From the NCBI GenBank assembly GCA_000310025.1, contig FN649739.1, forward strand, positions 3,020,700 through 3,084,699: a DNA stretch of 64,000 nt. Direction: 5' to 3'. Below, piece after piece: positions 32,221 to 45,194 of this stretch (position 1 is its first letter; each line of letters begins with the position of its first letter). The notes beneath the pieces are model-generated. The model did no database searches. It was not told the DNA's origin and worked only from the letters and a program-made list of their open reading frames with translations. The stretch is from Ectocarpus siliculosus (lineage: Eukaryota; Sar; Phaeophyceae; Ectocarpales; Ectocarpaceae). A program made the translations under genes and the position numbers.

Positions 32221-34900
32221 ACATTGGTCGCCCGTAGTTTTTCAACATGCCCAGATATGCCGCCACGAGCTGCCACGAGGGCGCGAGTCACCCGGTCATC
32301 GTCCCGTACGAGTTGACGTCGTGGAGGGGGGGGCGCGGCGGATTCTGCGTCCACAAAGAAGACCTAGGTCTGGGGCAGGGCGGGCGACCATCCGCTCCGG
32401 CCGTCGCGTGGGGAGGCTGCACCGCATCGTACGGCACGCGCTGCTCGCTCCCGGCCCAAGGGTCCGTCCCAAATGGAAGCCATGCAACGGCAGCTTCAAG
32501 AATAGGCAGAGAAGTTAGAGCAGCGGGAGGATGAACACCGCGGGGTTGTTGATCATATGCAGGCGCACATCGATTACCTCGCCAACAGCAATCTCCGCGG
32601 CGTCGGAGGGGGGGTTGTCGGAGGAGACCGAGATCATGGTAGGGACACAGCGGCCGCCACCGGCCGGTGCTGCGCCGGTGCCACCGCCTGCAACTGTTCA
32701 GAAGGCGGCCCTAAAGGAAGCGCCATGGCGGACCGGAAAAATATTAGCACACGCGCATGGCTTGGAACATCCTTGCCCAACGCCGGGTGATGGGCACCCT
32801 CCAGGCGTCCCAGTGGCGAGCAAGGTTGATTTCTAGACGTACGTTCACACTGTTAGCCCGCAGGTTTCGTCGGCGCTGAATACACTCGCGCGTTTCCGCG
32901 TCTCGGACTGGCACATGGCAACACGGGGGCGGTCGAAGTGGACGACTCCCTAGAAATCCAGATCGAGACCTTCCCCAAAAGCCTTGGGCGAGGGCGTTAT
33001 CGCCACCGAGAGCCTGGCGCGGCTTCTTCGCGTTCTCGAGAAGACACCCTCCAGCAGGATTCTCCGCGTCCGCGGACGCAAGCATCCCGACGACACGTCG
33101 GGGATCGATGCCAGCAGGCCCCGACTCTGATCGTTTCCTCGACGAAGAGTTCAGGATCCTCGCCAACGAACGGGGTTTCCGCCGCAATCAATGGTCATGA
33201 AAGGTCGTCACATCGCCACTCCGGACGGCGTCGAACGCTGTCTCTTGCCCCAAGTTCTCCCGCGCGCGGATCTTCATCGCTACCGGGGGGCTGGTCACCG
33301 CCGCTCGCCCTCCCTGCCCGACTTCACCATTTTCCCGACCATTCGCATGCGCGCGAGGAAGAACCGGCATCGGACAGCAAGGGAAACTGGGTGAACCGGG
33401 CGTAACGCGCCTCTGCGATACGCGGTCGGTCTTGATTTTGCGTACAAACTCGGCGGGCTGCGAGGGCACCAATGAATGGCCGAGTTCGTGCACTCCAAGG
33501 ACCCCATGCTCAGGGGGACTGCCTTCGCGAGAAACTCAGTGAATGAGGAAATATTACAGGGAGCGGATACGCAGACCCAACCCACAACCCTAGCTTCCCC
33601 AACTTCAAGTTTTGTTCCGACACGTCAACTTTATCGAAAACCCCTATGAAGGCTACTTGCTCAGGGCGGCCAGGGAAGCCAGTCAACACGGCCGTGCGCT
33701 CGCGGTGGACGCCCGAGAGAATCAGGGTCGTGCTAGTGGCGGGGCCAGCGGCAGTGGCACAGACAGCAACAGCGGGGAGACCGGGCATCGTCCTTCTTCC
33801 GGTCCGAAAACGGCAAAAACAAAACCTTCCCGGGCACATCAGGCGCAAGACCTGGAGCAGGTGGGACGGGGTCTCGCCTGGGGCCTGGGCGTCAGCTCGT
33901 CGGTTTACAAATCAAATGCACCGCCTTTCGTCTAGAAGCACATATGCGTTGGGTTTCAGTCATGGTGCACGTTTCGGGGATCGCTAGGCAAGCCGCTGGT
34001 TGTCTGTACAGGCGGCTCAGATGACTACAGGGAATGGGAGTTGACTGACCTTTTTCGCATGATCCTCTGGCAGGATTTCAGGGAAGCTCGAGGCGTGCAT
34101 TTCCACCAAAGGGCGGAAGAGTCCATTGAGTTGGATATCTCGCCGGTGTTAATGTGCACATTGCGGGGGATTGCGAGGAACCCGTGGTTCTTGCTAGGCA
34201 CCCCGCGTCGCTTGCGCCGAACCGCATCCTGGAGTATGTTGCGAGACGCGGAATGCAGAATCCGAAGCCGGGGTCGAGGACGGGTGATGATGTGCCTGTG
34301 CCTAGGTCTGAAGCTCGCCGACACGAGTAGTTTTGGCGCGAACGATGCCGGTGTAACACACCCGCACTTGCCGCAAGGCAGGCCGGATGGGTCTTGGTTT
34401 TAGAGGACACAAAGGCGATCAGGATGAGAGAGCGATCGGTCTTGTGCAACACGGGATTGCGTTAGCCGACCGCAGTCGGGGGTAAGAGCGAGCGGCGGGG
34501 CAGTCGCTCTTGGTCTAGACATTTATCGTGTCATGCGACGTTGCCCGAACCCGTACCGCCATCGTCACACGGCGACATGATGTACTAGAGATGAAGTACA
34601 CCAGAACGCTGAGTGCCCCAAGAGATGTTGTTGCCGAGTCGTTGTGAAACCTCCGACACTATGCGCAAAATCCATTACGTATCGGGGGGGCTACGGGTAT
34701 GGCAAGCGGGGGGAACCTCGCCGAGCGCGTAATTCAGAAGGAAGGGTGTAGTCGTGGTCGGACGCTGATCAGCCGCTCGCTCATCAGAACAATGTTGAAG
34801 ACTCGCCACGAGTGTCGCGAAAAACTGACGAATGGGAATAGGTTAGAAACGAGGCAGCCGGGGGAAACAAGGCATGGCAGCGTGTGGCCTCATTCCTGGA
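32221..34900 (+). pseudogene. GC-rich decayed coding region, probably an old transposable element
   Basis: Base composition changes sharply to GC-rich, coding-like sequence on the plus strand, but no frame stays open for more than about 150 codons. Around 32475-32600 one frame reads as a charged coiled-coil (MEAMQRQLQE, stop, AEKLEQREDEHRGVVDHMQ), reminiscent of retroelement Gag proteins. No integrase, protease or RT motif could be read, so the family is not assigned. The limits are approximate. It could equally be a dead host gene. Confidence 0.3.
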
Positions 34901-35400
34901 CGTATCTCGGCAACCACGTGTCGGTTTAGACCTAACGACGACTTTTGCGCCAGCTGAGAAGGGCGTGGGGACTCAGAGAAGGTTGTCGTGCCCATTTGAG
35001 GTGGTTTCGAAATGTTTCGAGCGGTGTCGTGGATACGCTTATCGACGACACCGCCGAGGTGTTGGTGAGACATCGCGTTGGGGCAACTCGGCAAGAACAT
35101 ACCGGTTGGGGCCGAACGGTGACTTGTGCGTCAGCCAGGGCCATGGGGCCTCAGAGAAGGTTGTGTCGCCCCCGTTTGAGGTGTTTTCAAAAGGTTTCGA
35201 GCGGTGTCGTGGATAAGCTCATGTACGACACCGCGGAGGTGGTGTTGTAATATCGTGTTCGGCCACATCTCGGCAAACACAGTCACTCAGGCACGAACGA
35301 GGGCTTGCGTGACAGCTGGAACCCGTGGGAAAACAGTGAACGTGATTCCTTTCGATCGGTGTCGTGAAAAGACATTATCACGAGACCTGTGTCGAAAATA
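34900..35400. repeat. Palindrome-bearing satellite, array 1
   Basis: Repeating unit of 180 bp. Two clear units have a central palindrome at 35023-35052 and 35203-35232 (GGTGTCGT, GATAAGCTTATC-like core, ACGACACC), preceded by TTTGAGGTG.TTTCGA. A degenerate third copy lies at about 35358, and a 5' partial unit starts near 34900. The same unit forms the array at 48935-49365. Confidence 0.85.
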
Positions 35401-36604
35401 TTATAGTGCTCTGTTGCTTCTACGTGCTTGTATGTGTATCCTGAGCGTTGATGCACAAATACTGCCTAACGCCACATATCTCCCCGAACCCAAAGGTAGA
35501 CAGCTATTGGATGTCGCAACTCCAATAACTAGCTTGATCTATTTGGAGAGACCGTTTGCCATTATTATGTGTCACCTCAGCTCTAGTTTTTTGTTTTTTT
35601 ATGTCTTCAGCGCACAGCACTATTATAGTGGCGTTTACTCCAGCCCGTGGTCACACAGAAGAGCCCGTCTCTACCGTCCCCTCCTGCGGTCCTATGGCTT
35701 CGATTTGAAATGCGAGAAGAGTTCAGCACTCTCCTCCCTCTGTGTACACACGAACTAGCGCTATCCACTAGGCCAGGAGCGGAAGCGAGAGAAAAACTCA
35801 CTTTGCAAGAAAATCTCGCTTGTATAAGCCCTAAGCTGCCGTTCGCGTTCAAGGACTGACAGAAAATTGAAAATTTACAATATAACGCGTGTGTGTCCTT
35901 GCCAACACTTGAGGAGTAACCACCTCGCGGACTGCTGTTGGCAGATGGTTTCATCAACGGGCCTGGGTGTGAAGGTGCATTGTGTGGTATGCATGTAATG
36001 TGCATATATATGCATGTCCGAAGGCATTGCATGATCTGTCCCCCCTCCTCCTGTAGCCCGCTGGTGTGCGCTGCGTGTGCATCCACCACACACTCCTAAC
36101 CACGGCGCTTGTTTTGCGGTTCGAGTTGTGAATAGGGCGAGATCCAGCGGGGTATTTCACCGTTTCACCCCACATGGGCCGCGCGGTACCATGTATGTGC
36201 GGACTATTTAAACTAATGATTTACCCCGCCGTCATGCGTGATTTACCCCGGCATGAATAGCTACCCCACTGGCGGTGGCCCCACCAAAACGGGCCCTTTT
36301 GAGCTATATGATGGCCCCCACGGTAGCCCTGTCACACGGAATCACAGATATGGATGTCCTGTGTCGATTGGAATGTTGTAGGGCGAGAGAAACACAAGCA
36401 GTGCGCCTCTCGTGTCGCCTGCAGAAGGCAGAGTTCCGTTTGGCGAGTTTCGAGTTTCCGAGATATGCGGAGGGAATACTTGGCCTGTTCGGGGTATTTA
36501 GACACGCCGGGATCAGGTAGAAGAATGCTCCGTGCGTTGTACACACCCCAACACCACTCACTCACACTTGCACCACCCGCCAGAATCCCAAGGCATACGG
36601 TAGC

Positions 36605-36607
<3 letters not shown>
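35401..36607. other. Intergenic upstream of the LRR gene
   Basis: No gene recognised. The final part, 36540-36607, together with the CT tract that follows, is the presumed promoter and leader of the gene starting at 36706. Confidence 0.5.
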
Positions 36608-36679
<72 letters not shown>

Positions 36680-36681
36680 TT
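36608..36681. repeat. (CT)n microsatellite in the 5' leader
   Basis: About 70 bases of nearly pure CT, then GCGCGCGC, lie 25 bases upstream of the ATG at 36706. Pyrimidine-rich leaders can act as initiator-like elements, but that role is only positional inference here. Confidence 0.9.
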
Positions 36682-36705
36682 CTATCGCGCGCGCGCAAAG
36701 AAACC

Positions 36706-39700
36706 ATGGTCCTCTCACGTCGTAGCTGGGCGACGCTGGCGGCAGCAGTAGCGAGTTCGCGGGCTGTGTATGGCAATTACGAAGCTGGCACCGTCATGGG
36801 CGTAACTCCGGAGGCGTCCGTGTTCGACACTCGTTCGACCTTGCCCTACGGTTGTCCGCCCGACGGCTGTGTAGCCGCCAACACGAGAGTGAGTGCGTAT
36901 GAGGCTATGCACTGACTGTAGCAACACAGCAGCAGCGCGAGGCATGTGTCCAGCACACTGGACTGCTGTGCGGTACAATCAGTTGCACCCAGTACAACCA
37001 CTGCTGTTGAACCTAATCACCACAGCAGTATTCTGTTTTGCTATGTACAAGACGTACAAGAACAAATGTTGCGCATGTCCTCGGATAATCCATCTCCTGA
37101 TAAACCCAGTTTGTACCAAGCAGATGGCGATGGTGGCCAGACGCGTCTGGGACGCCGCGAAGCCGTGCCTGGATTGCGAAACGCTTCTTGCTCCTCGAGA
37201 TTGCTCCTCAGGAAGGGCCGCGCGCGTGTGCGACTGCTGTGGCGGTCCATCTCCGCCTCCGGCTTTTCGCAAGAACAATTTGCGCAACCGCCTGTGGACA
37301 ACACTCACTCGTCTGTTTCCTGTATTTTCGATTGATTTTTTTTCCAGGATGGCGACATGAGCGATGAATCTCGCTGGTCGTGTCGCCCTTCCCTGGACAC
37401 CTCCGGCTCTGGGTGCTCAATCACGTTCACGCTGGAAAAGGTGGAGTACCTCGGAGACATCAGGATAGGTAAGCGTTCGGAACACACATCATTGAGGTCA
37501 TCAGCACAACACTATAGATGGATTCATTTCCTTCAACAAAGAAACGTAAAAAAATGTCATGACGCACACATACATACCGGTAGGCACCCCGAAGAGCCGA
37601 AAAGGGCCGAAAAGGGCCGACTTTCCTCTGGGGGTTACAGCCGTAGTCTAGTGCCCATGGGGGACACATGTGTGGTATTATGCATACAGTACATGACGAT
37701 GCTACGCGCATATTATTTAGTGGGTGAGGTGCTCTCTTAATGTACTTCTGTTAGTAGTGTGCCCGTTTTTTGTATCATGCCCCCAGCTACTACCGTACAT
37801 GGGACCCACTCTTCGCGAACGGTTACGTACCCCAAGAATATACGGTACCCCACTGCGGGCCCCCTTTGCTTTATGTAGGAGTTTGACCACCGGTAACCCT
37901 CGAAAAATGTCAAAATATCAAAATGGGTTTCCACGTGTTGAAGAAGTGTTGTTTTTCGTGCACCCTTGGTCAGCACAATAGATTCGTTTTCAACATACGG
38001 AATCTTTTGAAGGTCGTGCGAAGAGCCTTGCCACAAACCAGCCTCTTCAGCGTATTTTTTTTCCCGACGATGGGAAGGAAGGGTGCTACCGTACCGCCGC
38101 ACAAGAAAAACAACCCGGCCGTTACAACAACGGGGTGTTACAAATCAAGGAAAATAATACCCCCTTGATTTAAGGAGTAAATAAAAATACCCCGTGGATC
38201 CCGCGGGTGTGTACACGAGACATGAGTTATTTCGTTCCCAGGAATCTGAGTTTTTGCCGCTCGGGACTAATACTGCTGTGACGCGGTCGAGGTTTTGGTC
38301 ATGGAGTATCATACGTACCCAAGTAGACCTAAACCCTTGTTTGGCCCCTGCCAGAATGAAGCACTCCGCACTTACATAACGATCGCGCTCTTGGGGTGAT
38401 GTTGCACACTGCTGCAATGCGATAGAAGTAGATGACAATCGCCGCCCATGGCCTTCGAAATGGACTGCGCTTGCTTGTAGAACTTCCCGGGTAGGTAGAC
38501 TTGCCAGGAAGCAGAGGGGGCAGTGGCAGCCGAGAGGAAGGAGGCGTTCCCAGCAGAGTGGAGAGGGCGCCACATTTGTTTTCTTTCAACCTAGACCAGC
38601 CGCTCTACAGCAATAGTAGACTATGTGGAAGGATCCTACAGGTACAGTAGTGCACGCCCGACACACATACCGCCTGCTTTTGATAACCACCTTGCCGCGT
38701 CGCAGCGCTGTACAAGGGGGACACCCGGACGCGAACGATGGACATTTACGTGGACGGCCGCCACATCACTACCTGGACAAGCTCGGGCACGACCACCGGC
38801 TTCGAAAGCGTCTTGCTCTTTGACCAAGGGCAAGTCGTCGAGCTGGTCGGGGTCCTGAATGACATGGAGTGGCTCAGCATCTTGGAGGTGCGAATGTCCA
38901 TCTGTGCAGTGGGTTTCGTTTCGTGGTTTTTGTACACTTTTTTTTTGTGGCGAAGCGTTTCAGACTTTTTTCATCTGTGTGGCGGCATCCACAGAGCAAT
39001 ACTTGAAAATACTACTACATGAAGGGTCGATGGGGGCAACGCTCTTGGTTGTGGCGAACACTGTAGTTGCACATCGAGCCGCCATTCGGGCCTGCGGCAA
39101 ACCTGCCTCAACCACGTCTGCGGCACGAAACGTTTTTGCATGCTCACATCATCGCAGGTGGAGATAGACGTCGACGACGGCACTGTCGACGACGACACCG
39201 TCGTGGTCTTGGACGTTGTCGAGGCTGCCGAGATGGGAACGGTGACGGCCACGGCTGATCTCTACGACACTCGCCTCGGAGACACCGTGGGCTGTGATCC
39301 TGAAGGGTGCACGGCAGCGCTTACGAGGGTATGTCTGTGTCTCGTCTGCTCTGAGGCTGCGTTGAATGTGGTGCCGCCCCCGTTTGTCCAGGTTTCACGA
39401 GTGTGCTTCCACATGTTGCTGGGTGGGCATTTCGGCACCCGACGCTATCCTTTTTGGACGGTCTCGCTGTTGACGTTTGTTTTTGTCCCTCTGGCCTGCA
39501 CGATTACCGCAAGAAACTCCGCGGCTGGACCGAAGGAAATGAGGACTATATCTCCTTTCCCGAAAGTCAACCTAACTGTTGCTCTCTCTCTCTGTCTCTC
39601 TCTCTCTCTGTCTCTCTCTCTGGCTGTCTCTCTCCCTCTATGTCTCTCTCTCTCTCTTCCTCCCCCTCCCCCTCGTGAAACGTTCTTCTACGATAGGACG

Positions 39701-42700
39701 GTGACATGTCTGAAGGTTCCAGGTGGTCGTGTGCTCCCAAGCTCGGTGGCCCTTGCAGCATCTCGTACGACCTCGGAGCAGCGTACAACGTCGAACAGCT
39801 TCGTCTCCGTAAGCACCGACCCGCCTAATGACCCCAAAAATTCCGTGTGGAAATACACCGTACACTGATACCCTGAATAATCGCACACAAGAAAGTTAAT
39901 AATACCCTGTAGTTCCTACCGAGGAGCTTGTCGGTGAGCGCCGCGCCAGTCGCAACGTGAAAATCTTGAGCTCTACAATACATTGACATTTTGCGTTTTT
40001 TTGTTGTTGTCCAAATGCCTATTGACTTGAGCTACATAGAAGCGTAACAATCCAAGAGATCAATTCAGGTCTCTTTCATCCCTGCCCGCCAAATCACGAT
40101 TCTTTCTCCCCCCCCCACAGTCATGTACAGGGGGGACAGCAGAACGCGCACCGTAGACGTCTCTGTCGATGGCGCCCTGGTGACCACCTGGACGAGCTCG
40201 GGGACAACGACCGAGTTCGAGAGCGTCGACCTATCTGGAGCGTACGGTCAAGTCGTCACCATCTCGGGCAACAACCAGGCTGACTCGCAATGGCTGAGCA
40301 TCATCGAGGTAGGTCCGCCATTTATTGTTGTTGCCGTTAGCTTTGTTTCCATCGAAGACCACGAGTCTGGTGAAAAGGCTAACTATTAATGTGGGACAAA
40401 CTTCCGTCGATTGTTCGGCTTGGTTTTCGGCGTTGCATGTGTTGGTGTGAATCGTGCTGGGTTTGCAATCGTCACACATACCTTCCCCGCGAAAAAAATC
40501 AAAAGCCGACCGCAAAACGTTTCATCCTGAATGCCACCCGTTTGTCGATGTTCGTGCGTGGCAACAAACACTCTTACTCGACGACCCCTTCCTCTTCGCA
40601 GACGGAGATCATGGTGTACGAAGGTGACGCGCCGGCACCCAGCCCCACGACTCCCTCTCCCATCTTCATGCCGACGACTCCTTCTCCCGTCTCGCCGACT
40701 GCCGGTGAGCGGCTCTGGCCAGAAAAACCGTAGATATTCCCAACCGACACCACATACGCCGCCACCGCCGCTGTACCCGCAAGCGCCTCCCTCGTTGTGG
40801 TCGCCTACATGTTCCTTTATGCAGCAGTATTGCATGCCTGCCCCCCCTTGTGGTTGACTACGTCTGCTGGTACCGTTGTGCTCGACTTGACACCCTGGCG
40901 GAGAAAGTTCCAACGCTTTTGTGGAGAGACTGATGACCGCCATCGGGGTGGGCGTGGTCAGAGCCTCCTCTCTTCTGCTTTCTTTTGATGTTGTGCAGGC
41001 ATCAACGCTTGCTTCGACAGCACAAGCGACGACTACCGGTGCCAACCTAGCGTCGACCAGCCCGCCTACATGTGAGTGCGACTGGCACGCCTGACGAGGC
41101 CTCTTCTAGTTGTTGATAGCGGTCCGCGCACACGAGTGATTGCGGCCAATGACATGTTTCCATAGCCTGAACAGCAGCCATATATTCAACGGAAAATTTG
41201 CGAACCCAAGATCTTTACACTTTGCCTTCTTTGTTCTCTCTCTCGCTCGCTGACTTTCGAGTCCAACCTGAGCTGAGCTGAACGGTGCTTCGTGTGTGCC
41301 TTTGCTGTCCGGACGTGTTTCCCACTCGGCCCACCCCGTCAGCGACTTGAACAACTGCAACTTCGTCGACTCTGACGCCGCTGACCTTCCTGCGTGCTTC
41401 GAGAGCTTCGGCAAGACCGACATCGAGATTCTGTGAGTGATTGTCTAGAAGACGACGACCACAACCAATCCGAGGTTGGTTGCAAGAGGAGTGTCTAGAT
41501 CACCGCCGTTGCTCGGTACGACTACGGTTTGAGGCATGTTCCCCCCATCTTAGATGACGCTTTTTGTTTGTTCCGCTGGAAACGTCAGGCGCATCGCCTT
41601 CCACGACGACCTGACGACCCTGCCGGTGGGAGTCTTCGAGGGGCTGGAAAACGTCGTTGACATGTACGATGTCTGTCGTTGTTGCCGCTGCCGACGTCGT
41701 TGTTGGTTCTGTGTCCAGCAGCCCCATCAAAATTGGTTTCAACAACGCAGCAGCAGTCGTCGTTTTGATTTTTTTTTTGTAGGGTGCGGGAACCCATACG
41801 GACGACCGCAGCAGCTCTCTCTCCTTCTCTTGATGAGGTTCTTCGTGTTACGTTTGTGCACACCCTTTTCGTTCTCGTCGGTGAACCCTGGACCGCCTTG
41901 AGCTCAGTATACCGTCGTAGGGCGTGCATTGTACCATGGTCTTTATAGTCTTTCTCCTTCGACGCTCAAGGGTTAGTTGGGTTTATCCCTTTTCGACGCT
42001 TTCATGTCTGTCGCTGTGGAAACAAACAGACGGTGTTAAACGAAAGCGTCACCGGCCTCATAACTCGTTTCTTCCACGCCCTTCGCGTTAACCATTTGTG
42101 GGGTGAACAAGGATACTAGCAAGCACCATGGACGTGAAGGTTGATCAATATCCATTGCGCCTCCTCGGCTGGCGAAAACTCGTCCGTTGTCAAGAATGAG
42201 AGCTCAACAAACGGCGCCGCGCCGTGTTTGTCCGCTTTTCTATGTGCTGCTGTGCATTCTCCAGGGACTTGTCCTACACGGGACTGGAGTACTTGCCTGC
42301 CGGAGTTTTCTCCGGCCTCTCGGGGCTCACGAAGCTGTGCGTATTTCTCCTAAGATCGAGAATTGGTAGCGCATTTGTGTCTTTTTTTGTCAAGTCAAGG
42401 ATCGAACGCCACCCCGTGACTACCTTCCATAATCGGAGAGGGGGGCGAAGACCAGACCCGAGAAACTTATTCTACGTGTGCCCAAACGTTGACGGCGTTT
42501 CGTGTGTCTCGCTGTGTTTGTTGCCACTGCTATGCATCCATTCTCGTCCTATCAGCGCAGGAGGTCTGCCGCCCGCCTTTATTCGAACATTATATTGAAG
42601 TGTGTTGGTCGTTTGAGTCTCCTCGGCGAAAATTGATGTTGGCACGATAGCTAATAAGTAATGCCGGAATCATTGGTGATATGCCAGAATCATTGTCGAT

Positions 42701-44946
42701 ATTCTGAGGATAGAAGGAAATGCTCTTCCTCCATTCACACATGCGGCTACCCTGCGCCGCCGCCTACAATTGAGCTTGCTACGGGCAGGATCGTTCCTCA
42801 CTGAGTTTATCCTTGGATGAGAGTCGTCACGACGAAGACGGAAGAATACCGCTGATAGCGCAAGCAAGATCACGACCCCTCGTCGAATGTGTGTCTCCTT
42901 TTGGCGACCTTTGTCTATCGAAACTTGCGTCGAAATCATGTTTTGGTTTGTTTTCCGTGTCCCAAAGCTCAATGCACTTGTGCGTCTCCTTTTGGTGCCC
43001 TTTTGCTTTCGATGCACTCTGTTGAAATTGTTTCCCGTCTGTTCTAAGGGTCAATACACTTACGCATCTCCTTTTGGTGGCCTTTCGCTTTCGATACTCC
43101 TTTGTTTTGTCTTGTGTCTCTGCCCTGAAGGTCAATGCACTTCAGCAGCATCGAGGGCCTGCCCGAGGACCTCTTCGCTGACACCCCGCTACTCGATAGT
43201 CTGGAGGTGTCCTCCGCGAAGCTGAGCACTTTGCCGGCCGGGGTTTTCGAACCGCTCACCAGTCTGCAATCCTTGTAAGCATTCCGGTGGTTGGCAAGCC
43301 GGTGCTTTCCAAAGTTGATTGAGGATCCCCTAACGCTAGCGGGGTCCTCTTTCGTAATGTTTTCGGTTTACCTCTTTTCCATGCGGATCAACTCTGCCGG
43401 TTGGCACTTGTTGGTTCTTCGGGTTTCCCATGTCGAAGCTCACCAATGCCTTCATCGACATCGCCGCCTTCTCGCTGCCTTGTGTACGTTTCTTGGTCTC
43501 CCGTTCAACCGCAACGGCAACGCTATCATCAACGACGACGACGCTGGCACTTCTGTTTCGCGCGCAGGACCCTGTCTTCCCGTTTCGATGACGTGCTGTT
43601 GCAGTGCCTCCCGTCCTCGTGAGTGACGTCCCGGTACACAGCACGTGTTGGATATCGTTTGATTTGGGGGCTGGAAGATATTACAGACGGGAGGGGAGGG
43701 TATTGAGAGACAACCTCCGCGGAAAACTCGTTGAACCTCAAGCATGTCCGTCTGTCGCCTGTAGGCAACCGTCGCTGCTCCACAGTGACAGAGAATGCCG
43801 GGAAAAAAACGAATACGAAACAACATCACACACGTTGCCCGCCGCCGTTTGCTTGGTGATGGGGTGTGTGGTGAGTGGAATTTTGTTTCAGACCTCTGTC
43901 GTTCCACCTACCACTCACTCTGCGGACCATGCTACGCTCCCAAGATGTGTACCCGTCTTCGCGAAGTTGTTTCAATTCCACATCGTTCGAGGCCGTAGAC
44001 GGGACCGAAATTTATACGCCGGTCAGGTGGCCGTTGGGTATGCGTTTCGTGCTAGCGTTTTTCATCCGTCTTGTTGCATTCAACATGCAAATTGATTTGT
44101 CGGCGTTTTTCGCGCTTCCAGGACTGCGACCGACATTAGCCTGTGGGAGCAACTTGTGGTGGAGGAGGCTAAAGCAGCGACTTGCGGTGAGTTCTAGACC
44201 TTCCCATGCAGTCTTGGCAATCCGCGTGGTGAAGTAAATGGTGCGACTCTATCAGATTCTTGTCGTGTGGCGCAAATCGGCTCGTAGCCCAATTGTTTTG
44301 GGGCCTTCGTATCGTACGGCATGAGGGCAAACAAGGCTGAGGCTTTGTAGCTGAAGGTTTACCTGATCGTGGTTCATGCCGAGACAGAGCGGTAGGTGAT
44401 CAGAGTTTCGGATGCTCCTGGGGAATGAACTCTGTCGTGTACTATTGTAGCTTTCTCCGGAGCAGTATTTTGTTTAGGACGGTCACCCAGGAACCCCTTC
44501 CTCCTTGTTCATGAGAGCTGGGGCACGTTGCGGTTCACGCCCGCCTGCAGTCGATCGACTTGGGGATGATCACCTGCCGGCATTATTTCTTCCCCCAGCA
44601 CGGAGCACATCGCTAGTGCTACAAACGTTTCCTGCGTGCATCGAAATGAGTACCTAACGCGCGCCTCCGGAGTGGGCTCATCAGAGCGTAGTAGTAGTGC
44701 CATCACGGCGTGATGCAAGATGAAAGCGAAGCACGGTGAATCAGCTGCCAGCTGCCATCAGCGACGTTTCCCACGCTCGACACACGCGTTGAAAATGTAG
44801 TCAAGTCATCGACAACTCAGTACCCCCTTTGGGATGCCTGCTTCGTTAACCCAAACCTTAACCCAACCCAGAATGCGAGCCCACCGAGGCGGTCTACTGC
44901 GAGACCGGAACGACTTGCCAGCCTGGGGTCGGAGGCTACACTTGCG
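36706..44946 (+). CDS. Secreted protein with two jelly-roll-like modules and LRRs (3' end open)
   Basis: Fifteen phase-consistent exons: 36706-36888, 37348-37468, 38706-38887, 39158-39328, 39697-39808, 40121-40308, 40602-40704, 40999-41071, 41343-41432, 41589-41663, 42265-42336, 43131-43274, 43568-43618, 44122-44186, 44872-44946. They encode about 568 residues. Residues 1-23 form a signal peptide. Residues 24-162 and 163-330 are tandem copies of one module: a YDTR..GC..(D/E)GC segment, DGDMS..SRWSC, then (Y)KGDTRTRT, VDG, TTWTSSGTTT.FES and WLSI.E. This pattern suggests a beta-sandwich carbohydrate-binding (F5/8C-like) domain. A Pro/Thr linker follows, then LRRs (LP.GVF.GL) in exons 9-13 and a Cys-rich end. 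LRR exons 10 and 11 are 75 and 72 bases and exons 9-13 all have phase 2 borders. After phase 1 at 44946 the next acceptor (45317) would give an immediate stop. A role in wall binding or recognition is inferred. Confidence 0.8.
39580..39665. repeat. (CT)n/TCTG microsatellite
   Basis: An interrupted CT tract in the intron before exon 5 of the jelly-roll/LRR gene. Confidence 0.9.
42885..43142 (+). repeat. 81-82 bp tandem repeats ending on a 3' splice site
   Basis: Three copies of a unit containing TCTCCTTTTGG, CTTTCGAT and a GTCAATGCACTT-like word at 42968, 43050 and 43131. The last word is the first 12 bases of exon 12, so each unit ends with an acceptor-like junction. Confidence 0.85.
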
Positions 44947-45194
44947 GTGAGCAAAAGAAATACTCGCAGGGGTCGTTGACTTCGAACCTGAGTTCTCTGC
45001 AACCAATGACGTGCCACATACACACCTTTTGCAAGTCTCTCGTCTTCAGACTCTCCAACAGCTCGGTAGCATATGCTAAGCACGTTATTTCGGCGAGACT
45101 GTAAGCTGTATCTGGCGCAGGAGGCATAGACTATTGGATGGAAAGTCGCCTGCTGCCTTGTTCGACTTCGAACTTTTTTGTGGCCACTAACCTT

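Noticed and set aside
35023-35232. CRISPR-like array
   Set aside because: Units of 180 bp with palindromes are much longer than CRISPR repeats, there are no unique spacers, and the DNA is eukaryotic.
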